Positions 24,371-33,538 are shown, numbered from the stretch's first letter. The stretch is DNA of 64,000 nt from Amorphus sp040750475 (GCF_040750475.1 NZ_JABJVY010000008.1:124001-188000); one strand, 5' to 3'. Notes: generated by a model from the letters alone, not told the origin. Numbers and translations are program-made.

Positions 24371-25831
24371 GTGAGCCTGTCGGTTGCGTTGAACACGGCG
24401 CGGTCGTCGATTCAGGCGACGTCCACCCAGATCGCGACGTCAGGCAAGAACGTCGCGGGGGCGGACGATCCGACCTATTCGCGCAAGATCGCCTCAAAGA
24501 CCACGACGGCGGACGGCAGCGCGCGTCTCGTTTCGATCGGGCGCGCGACCGATGTGGCGCTCTACACTCGGATGCTCGGTGCCACTTCCGCGACCACCGG
24601 CGCGACCGCGCGGCTTGAGGGCATCGAGCGGCTAGCCGAGACCGTTGGCGATCCGGAGCTTGAGACTTCGCCGGCCGCGAAGATCGGCGCGCTGTCGTCC
24701 GCGCTTCTGGAATATGCCAACACGCCAGACGACCCGCTGTTCGGTCAGAACGTGGTGACGGCGGCTTCGGATCTCACCCGCACCATGAATGCGGCTGCGG
24801 AAACGGTTCTGACCGTCCGCAAGGACGCCGACGCCGACATCGCCGCCTCGGTCGACCGCCTGAACGGCCTGCTCGGCCGGTTCGAGGAGATGAACCAGGC
24901 GGTGGTGGCCGGCAGCGGAACCGGTCGCGACATTACCCAGCTCATGGATCAGCGCGACGCGCTGCTCTCCCAGATCTCAGAGGAGATCGGGATCTCGGTC
25001 GTCAACCGCGGCCAAAACAACGACTTGGTTCTCTACACCGACAGCGGCGTGACCCTGTTTGAGACGCGGGCCCGGGTCGTGGCGTTCACGCCGGCCTCGA
25101 TCCTGACCGCTGGTATGACCGGCAACGCGGTGACCATCGACGGCGTCCCGGTGACCGGATCCAATGCCAGCATGCCGCTGCAGTCCGGCCGCCTGGTCGG
25201 CCTGACGGAGGTGCGCGATGAGGTCGCCATGACCTATCAGCGCCAGCTCGACGAAATGGCGCGCGGCCTGGTGACCGCGTTCGCCGAAGCGGACCAGACC
25301 GCCGGCGGAGCCCCCGACCTGCCCGGGCTGTTCACCTTCCCCAGCGCGACCGGCGTGCCCGGAGTGGTGACCGCGAACCTGTCGGTCGTCCTGCAGGTGA
25401 ATCCCGCCGTCGACCCCGCCCAGGGCGGCGCCGTCGCCCGTCTGCGCGACGGCATCAACGGCGGGGTCTACACCTACAACACGGGCGGCGGTGCAAGCTT
25501 CTCAGTTCGTCTGCGCGGGCTGGTGGATGGATTGGCGGGCAACCAGTCGTTCGATGCCGGCACCGGCCTTTCCCCCGTGTCCAGCCTTCAGGAATTCGCG
25601 GCCGGATCGGTGAGCTGGATAGAGGCGCTTCGGGCAGGCGCGACCCGTTCCGCCGACTATGAAACCGCACTCCTGTCGCGAGCTTCGGAAGCGCTCTCCA
25701 ACGCCACCGGCGTCAATCTCGACGAAGAGTACGCCATCCAGCTTCAACTCGAACAGAGTTTCGGCGCCTCTTCGAGGCTGATCTCGGTGATCGACGATCT
25801 GTTCAAGACCCTTCTGGGGATCGTGAGGTAG
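24371..25831 (+). CDS. flgK: Hook-filament junction protein FlgK
   Basis: FlgK (486 aa), first hook-associated protein. GTG start at 24371 behind GGGGAGACGAGAAC. N-terminal SLSVALNTARSSIQATSTQI and the FlgK-specific DITQLMDQRDALLSQISEEIGI near 198-219; the C terminus ends with the coiled D0 helix (LDEEYAIQLQLEQSFGASSRLI). Flanked by flgE and flgL, the usual order. Confidence 0.95.
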   Translation: MSLSVALNTARSSIQATSTQIATSGKNVAGADDPTYSRKIASKTTTADGSARLVSIGRATDVALYTRMLGATSATTGATARLEGIERLAETVGDPELETSPAAKIGALSSALLEYANTPDDPLFGQNVVTAASDLTRTMNAAAETVLTVRKDADADIAASVDRLNGLLGRFEEMNQAVVAGSGTGRDITQLMDQRDALLSQISEEIGISVVNRGQNNDLVLYTDSGVTLFETRARVVAFTPASILTAGMTGNAVTIDGVPVTGSNASMPLQSGRLVGLTEVRDEVAMTYQRQLDEMARGLVTAFAEADQTAGGAPDLPGLFTFPSATGVPGVVTANLSVVLQVNPAVDPAQGGAVARLRDGINGGVYTYNTGGGASFSVRLRGLVDGLAGNQSFDAGTGLSPVSSLQEFAAGSVSWIEALRAGATRSADYETALLSRASEALSNATGVNLDEEYAIQLQLEQSFGASSRLISVIDDLFKTLLGIVR

Positions 25832-25834
25832 GCC

Positions 25835-26884
25835 ATGCGCACCAGCCTGATTTCCACCATGTCGCTCAACAGCGCGCCGCGCACGGGTCTTGCCGAAATG
25901 CAGGAGCGGCTGGCCGCGGCGACCAAGGAAGTCGCCACCGGACGACATGCCGATACTGGTCTGGTCCTGGCCGACCGTACGGGGCGCACCGTATCGCTGC
26001 GCCAGGAGATGGGCAGCCTCGATTCTATGATCACGTCGAACAGCGTGGCCAGAAGCCGGATCGAGAAAACCCATCTCGCGTTGGAAGACATCGGCGGCTC
26101 CATCCAGTCTCTACAGAACAACCTGACCGGGCTGCCGGATTCGACCCAGGAAATCGCCATCCTGCGGCGCCAGGCGAACGACGCGCTCGACAAGTTCGTG
26201 TCGACCATGAATACCGCCGACGGCCGCGTTCATTTGTTCGCCGGCACCAACTCCGAAACGCCGCCGCTGGCCGAGTATGACAGTGGACCGAAGGCCGCGC
26301 TGGATGCCGCGTTGATTGCGAAATTCGGGCTGACCTCCCCGCCGCAGGAGGACACCGCCGGACTGGCCGCGATTACGCCGGCCGACATGTCGGATTTCCT
26401 CGACAACGAATTCGCGGCGATGTTCTCCGATCCGGACTGGACATCGGTCTGGTCATCGGCTGCGGACGAGCCGCTGCAAAGCCGGATTTCGCCGACCGAG
26501 ACAGTCGCGACGTCGATCAGCGCCAACGGTACCGCAACGCGCGATCTCGCCAAGGCCCTGACGGCGCTGGCCGATTTCGGCATCGATCATTTGGCGCCCG
26601 AGACGCGCGCTGTCGTGTTCCACCGCTCGCTTTCGACCATGAACGCCGGCCTGACCCAGACCGTGACCGACCGGGCCATGCTTGGGGTCTCCCAACAACG
26701 CCTCGACGCCGCCGACACCCGCATGCGCAACGCCCGCGACATCGTCGAGCAGCGCATTGCCGCGTTCGAAGCTGTCAACCCGGTCGAGAAGAAAGCCGAG
26801 ATCGACCAGCTCTCGGTCCAAATCGAAATGTCTTACTCGCTGACCGCCAAGCTTCTGCGCCTCAGCATCATGAACTATGCTTAA
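25835..26884 (+). CDS. flgL: Hook-filament junction protein FlgL
   Basis: FlgL (349 aa), second junction protein between hook and filament, distantly related to flagellin. N-terminal MQERLAAATKEVATGRHADTG near 22-42 and C-terminal IDQLSVQIEMSYSLTAKLLRLSIMNYA are the flagellin-like ends. It begins 3 bases after flgK. Confidence 0.93.
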   Translation: MRTSLISTMSLNSAPRTGLAEMQERLAAATKEVATGRHADTGLVLADRTGRTVSLRQEMGSLDSMITSNSVARSRIEKTHLALEDIGGSIQSLQNNLTGLPDSTQEIAILRRQANDALDKFVSTMNTADGRVHLFAGTNSETPPLAEYDSGPKAALDAALIAKFGLTSPPQEDTAGLAAITPADMSDFLDNEFAAMFSDPDWTSVWSSAADEPLQSRISPTETVATSISANGTATRDLAKALTALADFGIDHLAPETRAVVFHRSLSTMNAGLTQTVTDRAMLGVSQQRLDAADTRMRNARDIVEQRIAAFEAVNPVEKKAEIDQLSVQIEMSYSLTAKLLRLSIMNYA

Positions 26885-26902
26885 TCGGGAGATCCGAAAG
26901 AC

Positions 26903-27250
26903 ATGTACAAGTTCTCCTACGCCGAAGTCCTTGACGACGCGAGCGACGAACGACGGGGGCGCGAAGTGATGGCGCTCGAGCACGGTATCGAGCTCCTGCA
27001 GAAAGCCAAAGCCGGCGACCCCTCGGCCCCGACGACCATCGAGGCCATTCGCTTCATCCAGCAGCTCTGGGGTTTCCTGATCCGCGACCTGTCCGACGAC
27101 ACCAACGGCCTGGCCGAACAGTTGCGCGCGGACCTGATCTCGATCGGGCTTTGGGTGATCCGCGAGGCCGACCGTGTGCTGAGCGGCGCCTCCACCAACA
27201 TCGCCGGGCTGATCGAGGTCAACCGGAGCATCCGGGACGGTCTCAAATGA
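26903..27250 (+). CDS. flaF: Flagellin secretion/synthesis factor FlaF
   Basis: FlaF (115 aa) is required for flagellin production and secretion in alphaproteobacteria, working opposite FlbT. The protein opens MYKFSYAEVLDD and has the helical core with TTIEAIRFIQQLWGFLIRDL near 45-64 and ADLISIGLWVIREAD. Overlaps flbT by 4 bases. Confidence 0.95.
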   Translation: MYKFSYAEVLDDASDERRGREVMALEHGIELLQKAKAGDPSAPTTIEAIRFIQQLWGFLIRDLSDDTNGLAEQLRADLISIGLWVIREADRVLSGASTNIAGLIEVNRSIRDGLK

Positions 27251-27714
27251 CCAAACCGATTCAGATATCGCTGCGTGCCGGCGAACGCATCTACATCAAT
27301 GGTGCGGTCCTCCGCGTCGGCCGCAAGGTCACGCTGGAACTCCTCAACGACGTGACCTTCCTCCTGGAAAGCCATGTGATGCAAGTCGAGGACACCGGTA
27401 CGCCGCTGCGTCAGCTCTATTTCGTCGTCCAGACCATGCTGATCGATCCGCGCAACGCCGAGGCCACTCGGGCGCTGTTCCGCAACCTGCATCACGCCTT
27501 GATGATCGCAACGGAGAACGAGCAGATCCTGGAAGGCCTGGTGGATGTGGAACGCCTGGTTGCCGCCGGTCGGCCGTTCGAGGGGCTCCGCACCATCCGC
27601 CGGATGTTCCCGATCGAGGACATGATCCTCGGACGCGACGTGTCCGCACCAAGCGCTCAGGCGCCGATTCCCGGCAAGCAGGTCGAGGCCTGCTCCGCCG
27701 GCGCCGCACTCTAG
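27247..27714 (+). CDS. flbT: Flagellin post-transcriptional regulator FlbT
   Basis: FlbT (155 aa) binds flagellin mRNA leaders in Caulobacter and lowers their translation until the hook is done. The protein shows the family pattern: SLRAGERIYINGAVLRVGRK near 8-27, FLLESHVMQVEDTGTPLRQLYFVVQTML near 40-67. ATG 27247 overlaps the flaF stop (ATGA). The conserved leaders of both flagellin genes (6576-6655 and 8153-8235) are its most likely targets here, by inference. Confidence 0.96.
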   Translation: MTKPIQISLRAGERIYINGAVLRVGRKVTLELLNDVTFLLESHVMQVEDTGTPLRQLYFVVQTMLIDPRNAEATRALFRNLHHALMIATENEQILEGLVDVERLVAAGRPFEGLRTIRRMFPIEDMILGRDVSAPSAQAPIPGKQVEACSAGAAL

Positions 27715-27731
27715 ACCGGAGGAACCACGAC

Positions 27732-28136
27732 ATGACCGGTGTCTCCGGCCTGTCCAGCAACGCCACGTTCGCCCAGGATCAGACTCAGGCGAAGTCCCAG
27801 AGCAAGACGCCGGACTACGACGCCTTTCTCATGCTCCTGGTCACCCAGTTGAAGAACCAGGATCCGACCGCTCCGGTCGAGGGCACGGAATATATGTCCC
27901 AGCTCGCGACCTTCTCCCAGGTCGAGCAGGCGATGCAGACCAACACCAAGCTCGACACGCTCTTGACCTCGTCCGCCATGGACATCGGCACCAGCATGAT
28001 CGGGCGCCAGGTGACGGCCGCCGACGGATCGAAGTCGGGCGAGGTCGCATCGGTACGGCTGACCTCGGACGGCCCGCTGGCGACCTTGACCGACGGCTCC
28101 ACCTTGATGGTCGGGCCGGGCGTGACGGTCAGTTGA
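27732..28136 (+). CDS. flgD: Hook-cap scaffold protein FlgD (short form)
   Basis: FlgD (134 aa) forms the cap on which the hook grows. The conserved N-terminal part is present (DYDAFLMLLVTQLKNQDPTAP near 28-48, then EYMSQLATFSQVEQAM), followed by a small beta domain (about 88-134). The C-terminal Tudor/Fn3 domain of longer FlgD proteins is absent, as in other rhizobia. fliQ follows 4 bases later. Confidence 0.94.
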   Translation: MTGVSGLSSNATFAQDQTQAKSQSKTPDYDAFLMLLVTQLKNQDPTAPVEGTEYMSQLATFSQVEQAMQTNTKLDTLLTSSAMDIGTSMIGRQVTAADGSKSGEVASVRLTSDGPLATLTDGSTLMVGPGVTVS

Positions 28137-28140
28137 CGCC

Positions 28141-28407
28141 ATGAACGAAGTCGACGCCATCGACCTCGTGCAGTATGCGATCGGCACGGTGATCCTCGCC
28201 GGCGCACCGGCGATCGGCGCCGCCATGCTGGTCGGGCTCGCGGTCGCGCTGTTTCAAGCGCTCACCCAGGTGCAGGAAATGACCCTCACCTTCATCCCGA
28301 AGATCCTGACGATCCTCGCCGTGTCCGCCCTGTCGGCGACTTTCATCGGCGGCACGATCTACACCTTCACCGAGGAGGTGTATGGGCGGATCGTGACCGG
28401 CTTCTGA
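28141..28407 (+). CDS. fliQ: Flagellar export gate protein FliQ
   Basis: FliQ (88 aa), a two-helix inner-membrane subunit of the FliPQR export gate. Membrane segments at about 13-38 and 50-75 with the conserved ALFQALTQVQEMTLTFIPKI between them. Full length for the family; last gene of the flgE unit. Confidence 0.96.
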   Translation: MNEVDAIDLVQYAIGTVILAGAPAIGAAMLVGLAVALFQALTQVQEMTLTFIPKILTILAVSALSATFIGGTIYTFTEEVYGRIVTGF

Positions 28408-28430
28408 TCGATCTCGCCCGCCGGGCCGGC

Positions 28431-28443
28431 ACGCAAGCCTCCC
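28431..28443 (+). promoter_or_regulatory. Flagellar GCAAG motif upstream of flhA
   Basis: Plus strand ACGCAAGCCTCCC just after the fliQ stop, 165 bases before the flhA start, a distance like that at the flagellins. The 200 bases between fliQ and flhA hold no gene. Confidence 0.4.
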
Positions 28444-28607
28444 GAAAGCATCGCCGCGCACTCTCTCCCCATAGCTTGGGCATATGCCTCGGTCCGGTCG
28501 GTTTCATCCGGCCGCCGGGAGTGCGCTCGAGCGTCTTTATCCAGAGCCATGTGTTTGCAGCTGGCGCGGTCGCCCGTTTGCAAGAGGCTCTAAGGGGGAT
28601 GTGACCT

Positions 28608-30695
28608 GTGAGCGACGTTGCGGCGGCCGCGGCTGGCGGCGAACGAAAGTCCATGCGCGATATCGGCTTTGCCGTCGGTGTCGTTGCGATCCTGGCCGTT
28701 CTCTTTCTTCCGATCCCGACCTTCCTGATCGATATCGGCCTGGCAATGTCGATCGCGCTATCCGTCCTGATCCTGATGGTGGCGCTATGGATCGAGAAGC
28801 CGCTGGAATTCTCCTCCTTTCCCACGGTGCTCCTGATCGCCACGCTGACGCGGCTGTCGCTGTCGGTCGCGACCACACGCCTGATTCTCGCGAACGGAAA
28901 TCAGGGCGTCGATGCGGCCGGCCACGTCATCCAGGGCTTTTCCCAGTTCGTGATGGGCGGCGATTTCGTCATCGGAATCGTGGTTTTCCTGATCCTCGTC
29001 ACCGTCAATTTCCTGGTCATCACAAAGGGCGCGACCCGTATCGCGGAAGTGGGCGCGCGCTTCACCCTGGATGCCATCCCCGGCAAGCAGATGGCGATCG
29101 ACGCCGACCTTGCCGCCGGGCTGATCGACGACAAGCAGGCCCAGGCGCGCCGGCGCGAACTGGAAGAGGAAAGCGCCTTCTTCGGCTCCATGGACGGCGC
29201 CTCTAAGTTCGTGCGCGGCGAAGCGATCGCGAGCTTGATCACCATCGCCGTCAATATCTTCGGCGGGATCGTCATCGCCACAACCCGCTACGGAATGCCG
29301 CTGTCGGACGCTGCCGACGTGTTCACCCGCCTGTCGGTCGGCGACGGCCTCGTCGCTCAGATCCCGGCGCTGATCGTGTCGCTCGCCGCCGGCCTGCTGG
29401 TCTCCAAGGGCGGCACCCGCGGCACGGCGGAGCAAGCGGTGCTGGGCCAGCTCGGCGCCTATCCGCGCGCCCTGTTCGTGGCCTCGGGCCTGCTGGCCAT
29501 CTTCGCCGTGATGCCGGGCTTGCCCACGCTCCCTTTCATCGCGCTGTCCGGGATGATGGCGTTCATCGGCTACACCATCCCGAAACAGCTCGCCGCAAAG
29601 GAAGCGCTGGAAGCCGCAAAGACCCGGGAGCTGGAGGAGCAGAAGCAGCGGGAAGTGAAGGAATCCGTCAAGGAGTCCCTCAAGGTCTCCGAGATCGAGC
29701 TCGCCGTCGGCAAGCAGCTCGCGACCACCGTCTTGAGAGCGCCGAACGAGCTTGCGCAGCGGGTCGGCAAGATGCGCCGCAAGTTCGCGCAGCAGTACGG
29801 CTTCGTAATTCCGGAGATCAAAGTCTCCGAAAGCCTGTCGGTCCCCAACAAGAACTATCACATCCTCCTGCACGGAACCGTGGTCGCGAGCCAGGAGCTG
29901 CGCATCGGCGAGCTTCTGGTCGTCACCGGCGAAGGGCCGAAACCCAACGTCCCCGGCGACGAGGTGCGCGAGCCCGCTTTCGGCATGAAGGCGATGTGGG
30001 TATCCGATGCGTTCTCCGCCGAGACCCGGCGGGAGGGCTTCTCGCCCATCGACAACATGTCGGTGGTGCTGACCCATGTGGCGGAAGTGGTGCGCAACAA
30101 CCTGCCCCAGCTTCTGTCCTACAAGGACATGCGGGCGCTGATCGACCGGATCGACCCGGAATATAAGAAGCTGATCGAGGACATCTGTCCCGCCCAGATC
30201 TCCTTTTCCGGCCTCCAGGCCGTGCTCAAGCTCTTGCTGGCCGAGCGGGTCTCGATCCGCAATCTGCACCTGATCCTGGAAGCGATCGCAGAGATCGTGC
30301 CCCATGTGCGCCGCACCGAGCAAGTCGTGGAGCACGTCCGCATGCGCATGGCGCAGCAGATCTGCGGCGACCTCTCGGAAGGCGGCGTGCTGCACGTGCT
30401 CCGGCTCGGCAATCGCTGGGACCTGGCCTTCCACCAGGCCTTGAAGCGCGACCCGAAGGGCGAAGTCGTCGAGTTCGACATCGACCCCCGCCTCGTGGAG
30501 CAATTCGGAACCGAAGCGTCGGACGCGATCCGTGCGCGGCTGGCGGAAGGAAAGACCTTCGTCATCGTCACCGCGCCCGACGCGCGCCCCTATGTGCGGA
30601 TGATCATTGAGCGCATGTTCCCTGCGCTGCCGGTGCTCTCCCATGTCGAGATTGCGCGCGGCGCGGAAATCAAGCTGCTCGGCACGATCTCGTGA
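28608..30695 (+). CDS. flhA: Flagellar export gate protein FlhA
   Basis: FlhA (695 aa) forms the nonameric ring of the export gate. The N-terminal half has about eight membrane segments with the family core (ATRIAEVGARFTLDAIPGKQMAIDADLAAG near 140-170); the cytoplasmic C-terminal half (about 350-695) docks substrates and chaperones and includes SYKDMRALIDRIDPEYKKL. GTG start at 28608 with AGGGGG 10 bases upstream. The fliR GTG overlaps its stop by 4. Confidence 0.98.
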   Translation: MSDVAAAAAGGERKSMRDIGFAVGVVAILAVLFLPIPTFLIDIGLAMSIALSVLILMVALWIEKPLEFSSFPTVLLIATLTRLSLSVATTRLILANGNQGVDAAGHVIQGFSQFVMGGDFVIGIVVFLILVTVNFLVITKGATRIAEVGARFTLDAIPGKQMAIDADLAAGLIDDKQAQARRRELEEESAFFGSMDGASKFVRGEAIASLITIAVNIFGGIVIATTRYGMPLSDAADVFTRLSVGDGLVAQIPALIVSLAAGLLVSKGGTRGTAEQAVLGQLGAYPRALFVASGLLAIFAVMPGLPTLPFIALSGMMAFIGYTIPKQLAAKEALEAAKTRELEEQKQREVKESVKESLKVSEIELAVGKQLATTVLRAPNELAQRVGKMRRKFAQQYGFVIPEIKVSESLSVPNKNYHILLHGTVVASQELRIGELLVVTGEGPKPNVPGDEVREPAFGMKAMWVSDAFSAETRREGFSPIDNMSVVLTHVAEVVRNNLPQLLSYKDMRALIDRIDPEYKKLIEDICPAQISFSGLQAVLKLLLAERVSIRNLHLILEAIAEIVPHVRRTEQVVEHVRMRMAQQICGDLSEGGVLHVLRLGNRWDLAFHQALKRDPKGEVVEFDIDPRLVEQFGTEASDAIRARLAEGKTFVIVTAPDARPYVRMIIERMFPALPVLSHVEIARGAEIKLLGTIS

Positions 30696-31447
30696 CCGAC
30701 ATCACCTCCGAGACCGTGCTCGGCGCGTTTCTCGTGTTCTGCCGCATCGGCGGCTGCCTGTTAATCGTGCCGGGCTTTTCCAGCATGCGGATTCCGGTGC
30801 AGATCCGGCTGTTTCTGGCCGTCGCGGTCTCGCTGTCGCTCACGCCCGTGCTGCTGCCGTTCGTGACCCCCGTCTCCAAACCCGCAGATCCGGCACGCCT
30901 GTTCGCGGCGATCGGCTCGGAAGCCGCGATCGGCTTCACCATCGGCCTGCTTGCCCGGTTGATGTTCATGGCGCTTCAGACCATGGCCGTGGCCGTGGCC
31001 CAGGCCGTCGGCCTTGGCGGCATGATCGCCGGCGTTGCCGACAACGGCGAACAGCAACCCGCCGTCGCGACGCTCTTCACCATGACTGCGACGATGATGA
31101 TTTTCGCTGCCGACCAGCATTGGGAGCTGCTGCGGGGTCTGAAAGACTCCTACTCGGTGCTTTCTCCCGCCGGCGGCTTCTCCGCGCGGCTTGCTTTGGT
31201 CGACGTTACCGACCAGTTGACCGACGCCTTCCTGCTCACGCTCAGGATCACGAGCCCGTTCCTGATCTATTCGGTGATCGTCAACCTGGCTGTCGGCATC
31301 ACCAACAAGCTAACGCCACAGATCCCGATCTACTTCATCGCCATGCCGTTCGTGACCGCCGGCGGTTTGCTGCTGCTCTACTTCTCCATCGCCGAGGTGC
31401 TGACGATCTTTTCCGCCGCCTTCGGCACTTGGCTGCAACAGGGATAA
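30692..31447 (+). CDS. fliR: Flagellar export gate protein FliR
   Basis: FliR (251 aa) caps the FliPQR gate in the inner membrane. Six or so membrane segments; PGFSSMRIPVQIRLFLAVAVSL near 26-47 and VGLGGMIAG near 110 fit FliR. GTG start overlapping the flhA stop (GTGA). It is followed 2 bases later by the FliJ-like gene. Confidence 0.95.
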   Translation: MTDITSETVLGAFLVFCRIGGCLLIVPGFSSMRIPVQIRLFLAVAVSLSLTPVLLPFVTPVSKPADPARLFAAIGSEAAIGFTIGLLARLMFMALQTMAVAVAQAVGLGGMIAGVADNGEQQPAVATLFTMTATMMIFAADQHWELLRGLKDSYSVLSPAGGFSARLALVDVTDQLTDAFLLTLRITSPFLIYSVIVNLAVGITNKLTPQIPIYFIAMPFVTAGGLLLLYFSIAEVLTIFSAAFGTWLQQG

Positions 31448-31449
31448 TT

Positions 31450-31848
31450 ATGGACGAGCGCTTGCGCCGAATGAAACGCGTCGCGGTCGTGCAGGAACAA
31501 ATGCACCGCCTGGCCGAACAGCGTCTGACCCGCCTGGTGAGCGAAGAAAAGGAGCTGAGGGCCAACGAAGTCGCCCTGGTGACAGCGCTCGACGAAGCGA
31601 CGCTGCTCCACGGCTTTTTCGTCGAACAGATGGCGAAACGGGTGCGACGGATCGCCGGCCAAGCCAACGAAACCGCCCGTCAGGCCGAGTTGCAACGCGA
31701 AAAACTTCTGGAAGAAAAGCGCAAGCTGAAACAGGTCGAAGAGGCCGCAAAACGGCTGGAGCGCGATTATCTGCGCCTGATGGAGCGCAAACGACTAGAA
31801 GAAACCGTCCGACCCGTGCGGCGGATCGGTGATGCAAGCCTCCCGTAA
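31450..31848 (+). CDS. Coiled-coil protein, FliJ-like
   Basis: A charged protein of 132 aa that is nearly all alpha helix: heptad-rich stretches QMHRLAEQRLTRLVSEEKEL (about 19-38) and AELQREKLLEEKRKLKQVEE (about 80-100). It has no signal or membrane segment. FliJ, the stalk-like chaperone inside the FliI hexamer, has this size and build, and the gene lies among export genes (2 bases after fliR). Sequence identity cannot be judged, so FliJ-like is inference. Confidence 0.7.
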   Translation: MDERLRRMKRVAVVQEQMHRLAEQRLTRLVSEEKELRANEVALVTALDEATLLHGFFVEQMAKRVRRIAGQANETARQAELQREKLLEEKRKLKQVEEAAKRLERDYLRLMERKRLEETVRPVRRIGDASLP

Positions 31849-31900
31849 GCTAACGCGCGCAACGTGCGACCGTTCGTTCTCTACCGACGAAGGTCGCTCA

Positions 31901-32530
31901 ATGGCAATCAGCCCTCCCTCCGACATCGTCTTCGACGTTGCCAAAGCAGCCGATCCGCTGGGCTATGCGGAGGCCGCAGCACGCCTGCGTCGCGGCGCTG
32001 GAGCCGCAACCGACATGGCGGCAGGCGGGGCAGGCTTCGAACGCACGTTCGACGGGCTCGTGCGATCCGATCTGCGGGTCCTGTCCGACGGCCAGGCGGG
32101 CCTCACCGCCCGCGCGAACAACCAGATCCTGTTCGCCGGCGCCTCCCTGCCCGACGCCCGGGATCGGACCTACCGGAATTTCGAGGCGATGGCCCTCACC
32201 TCCTTCGTGGAAACGATGCTGCCCGGCGACGCGGAGAGCGTATTTGGCTCCGGCACGGCCGGCAACGTCTGGCGTTCCATGTTGGCCCAACACATCGCCG
32301 ACGAGGTCGCCGATGCCGGCGGTATCGGCATTGCCGACAGCCTGCGCTCGGCAGCCGAGCTGCGCGGGCGCGAGACCACCGTTGCCGGCGGCGATCCGAT
32401 GCCGCTCGTCGACGCCGCGCCGGCGATCGGATCGGAGGCTTCCGCAGTGCTGGGATCGTCGAAGCTGACCAACGTTCTTAGCCGGCTCGGCGGCGCATTC
32501 GGCGGCATTTCGCTTGCCTCGGTGGAGTGA
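31901..32530 (+). CDS. Rod-binding protein, FlgJ N-terminal type
   Basis: A protein of 209 aa with the rod-binding (FlgJ N-terminal) domain at about 88-150: FEAMALTSFVETMLPGD, then VWRSMLAQHIADEVADAGGIGIADSL. There is no muramidase domain, as in other alphaproteobacteria, where a separate lytic enzyme opens the cell wall for the rod. ATG 31901 has GAAGG upstream; an earlier ATG in the end of the FliJ-like gene is less likely. It probably caps the growing rod. Confidence 0.85.
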   Translation: MAISPPSDIVFDVAKAADPLGYAEAAARLRRGAGAATDMAAGGAGFERTFDGLVRSDLRVLSDGQAGLTARANNQILFAGASLPDARDRTYRNFEAMALTSFVETMLPGDAESVFGSGTAGNVWRSMLAQHIADEVADAGGIGIADSLRSAAELRGRETTVAGGDPMPLVDAAPAIGSEASAVLGSSKLTNVLSRLGGAFGGISLASVE

Positions 32531-32536
32531 GATCCC

Positions 32537-32917
32537 GTGACCCACTCGCACAACCGGTCCGGCTACACCTCGGCAGTCGCCAGCGTTCTCGATCGCCTGG
32601 ATCAGATCCTGGACGTCGAAATCGCGGCCTTGTCCCATCCCGACACGGCAGATCTTTCGCTGGTCTGCCGGCAGAAGAGCCGACTGCTCTTGGAGCTGTC
32701 GCGCCTGGTGCGGGAAGACGAGCCCGTGCGCAGTGACACAGCTCTCGCCGCCCGTCTTACCGAGGTGCGCGAGAAGCTTGTCCGCGACCAGTCGCTCCTC
32801 AGCGTTCATCTGGCCGCGACCGAAGAGATTTCCGAGCTAATCGCCCAGGCAATGCGCGAAGCGGAGTCGGACGGCACCTATACCGCGCCGCTCGCCGCCA
32901 CCGAGGCGCGCCCATGA
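32537..32917 (+). CDS. FlgN-like export chaperone candidate
   Basis: A helical protein of 126 aa starting at GTG 32537. It has long amphipathic helices (VASVLDRLDQILDVEIAALS near 14-33, ARLTEVREKLVRDQSLLSVH near 72-91) without signal peptide, the build of FlgN, the chaperone for FlgK and FlgL. Position among late flagellar genes agrees. Identification is by size, fold pattern and context. Overlaps the next gene by 4. Confidence 0.65.
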   Translation: MTHSHNRSGYTSAVASVLDRLDQILDVEIAALSHPDTADLSLVCRQKSRLLLELSRLVREDEPVRSDTALAARLTEVREKLVRDQSLLSVHLAATEEISELIAQAMREAESDGTYTAPLAATEARP

Positions 32918-33435
32918 TCAAGCTTTTGATGTTCGGCGTGTGGGTCTGCATCGCGACGCTCGGATCGAGCTACGCTGCCGCCTACTGGGCTTCCGGCCGG
33001 ACCGCGACGGAAGAAGAACCGTATCTGGAGGGGCTGGAGTACCGCAAGTTGGAGGTCATCACCGTTCCGATGGTCTCCAACGGCATCATCCAGGGCTACG
33101 TCGTGGCCAAGCTGGTCTACACGGCCGACGCCGCGCACCTTCGGGAAATGAACATCGAGCCCGACCCGTTCGTCATCGATGAAGCATTCCGCGAGATCTA
33201 CACCAATGGTCAGATCGAGTTCGGCAAAATGTCAAAGTACAATCTGCCGCAGATCACCGCCGCAATCAAAGAAAACACCAACAAACGGCTCAACTACGAG
33301 CTGATCGAAGACATTCTCTTGGAAGGGTTGAACTACATCGACCGGAAGGACGTCGGGCGGGTCGTAGCGACCGCGGACAGCGGCAACGACGAAAAAGGCA
33401 AAGGCGGCGGCGGACATGACGCCCCGGCGCACTAA
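32914..33435 (+). CDS. FliL-like membrane-anchored periplasmic protein
   Basis: A protein of 173 aa with an N-terminal hydrophobic segment (about 3-23), a periplasmic part with EVITVPMVSNGIIQGYVVAKLVYTAD near 47-72 and a Gly/Asp/His-rich tail (GKGGGGHDAPAH). The layout and the beta-strand opening resemble FliL, and the long helix that follows (AIKENTNKRLNYELIEDIL) fits too, but it is not the fliL at 9204-9695. It closes the flagellar right arm; its role is unknown. ATG overlaps the FlgN-like stop. Confidence 0.75.
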   Translation: MIKLLMFGVWVCIATLGSSYAAAYWASGRTATEEEPYLEGLEYRKLEVITVPMVSNGIIQGYVVAKLVYTADAAHLREMNIEPDPFVIDEAFREIYTNGQIEFGKMSKYNLPQITAAIKENTNKRLNYELIEDILLEGLNYIDRKDVGRVVATADSGNDEKGKGGGGHDAPAH

Positions 33436-33538
33436 GCCGGGCCTGCATTCCGATTGAACCCACACACGAAGATGAGCGGCACCAATGCGGTCCGCGTCAC
33501 CTGACGAACGACGCTCCCGAGTAAGAAAGACAGTCACT

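Noticed and set aside
28425..28450. Sigma-54 promoter (GGCAC...GC) ahead of flhA
   Set aside because: GGCAC is present but no GC pair stands at the required distance of ten bases after the GG.
28785..30644. A long minus-strand open frame opposite flhA
   Set aside because: Antisense shadow of a full-length FlhA gene; Arg/His/Gly-rich translation typical of reversed GC-rich codons.
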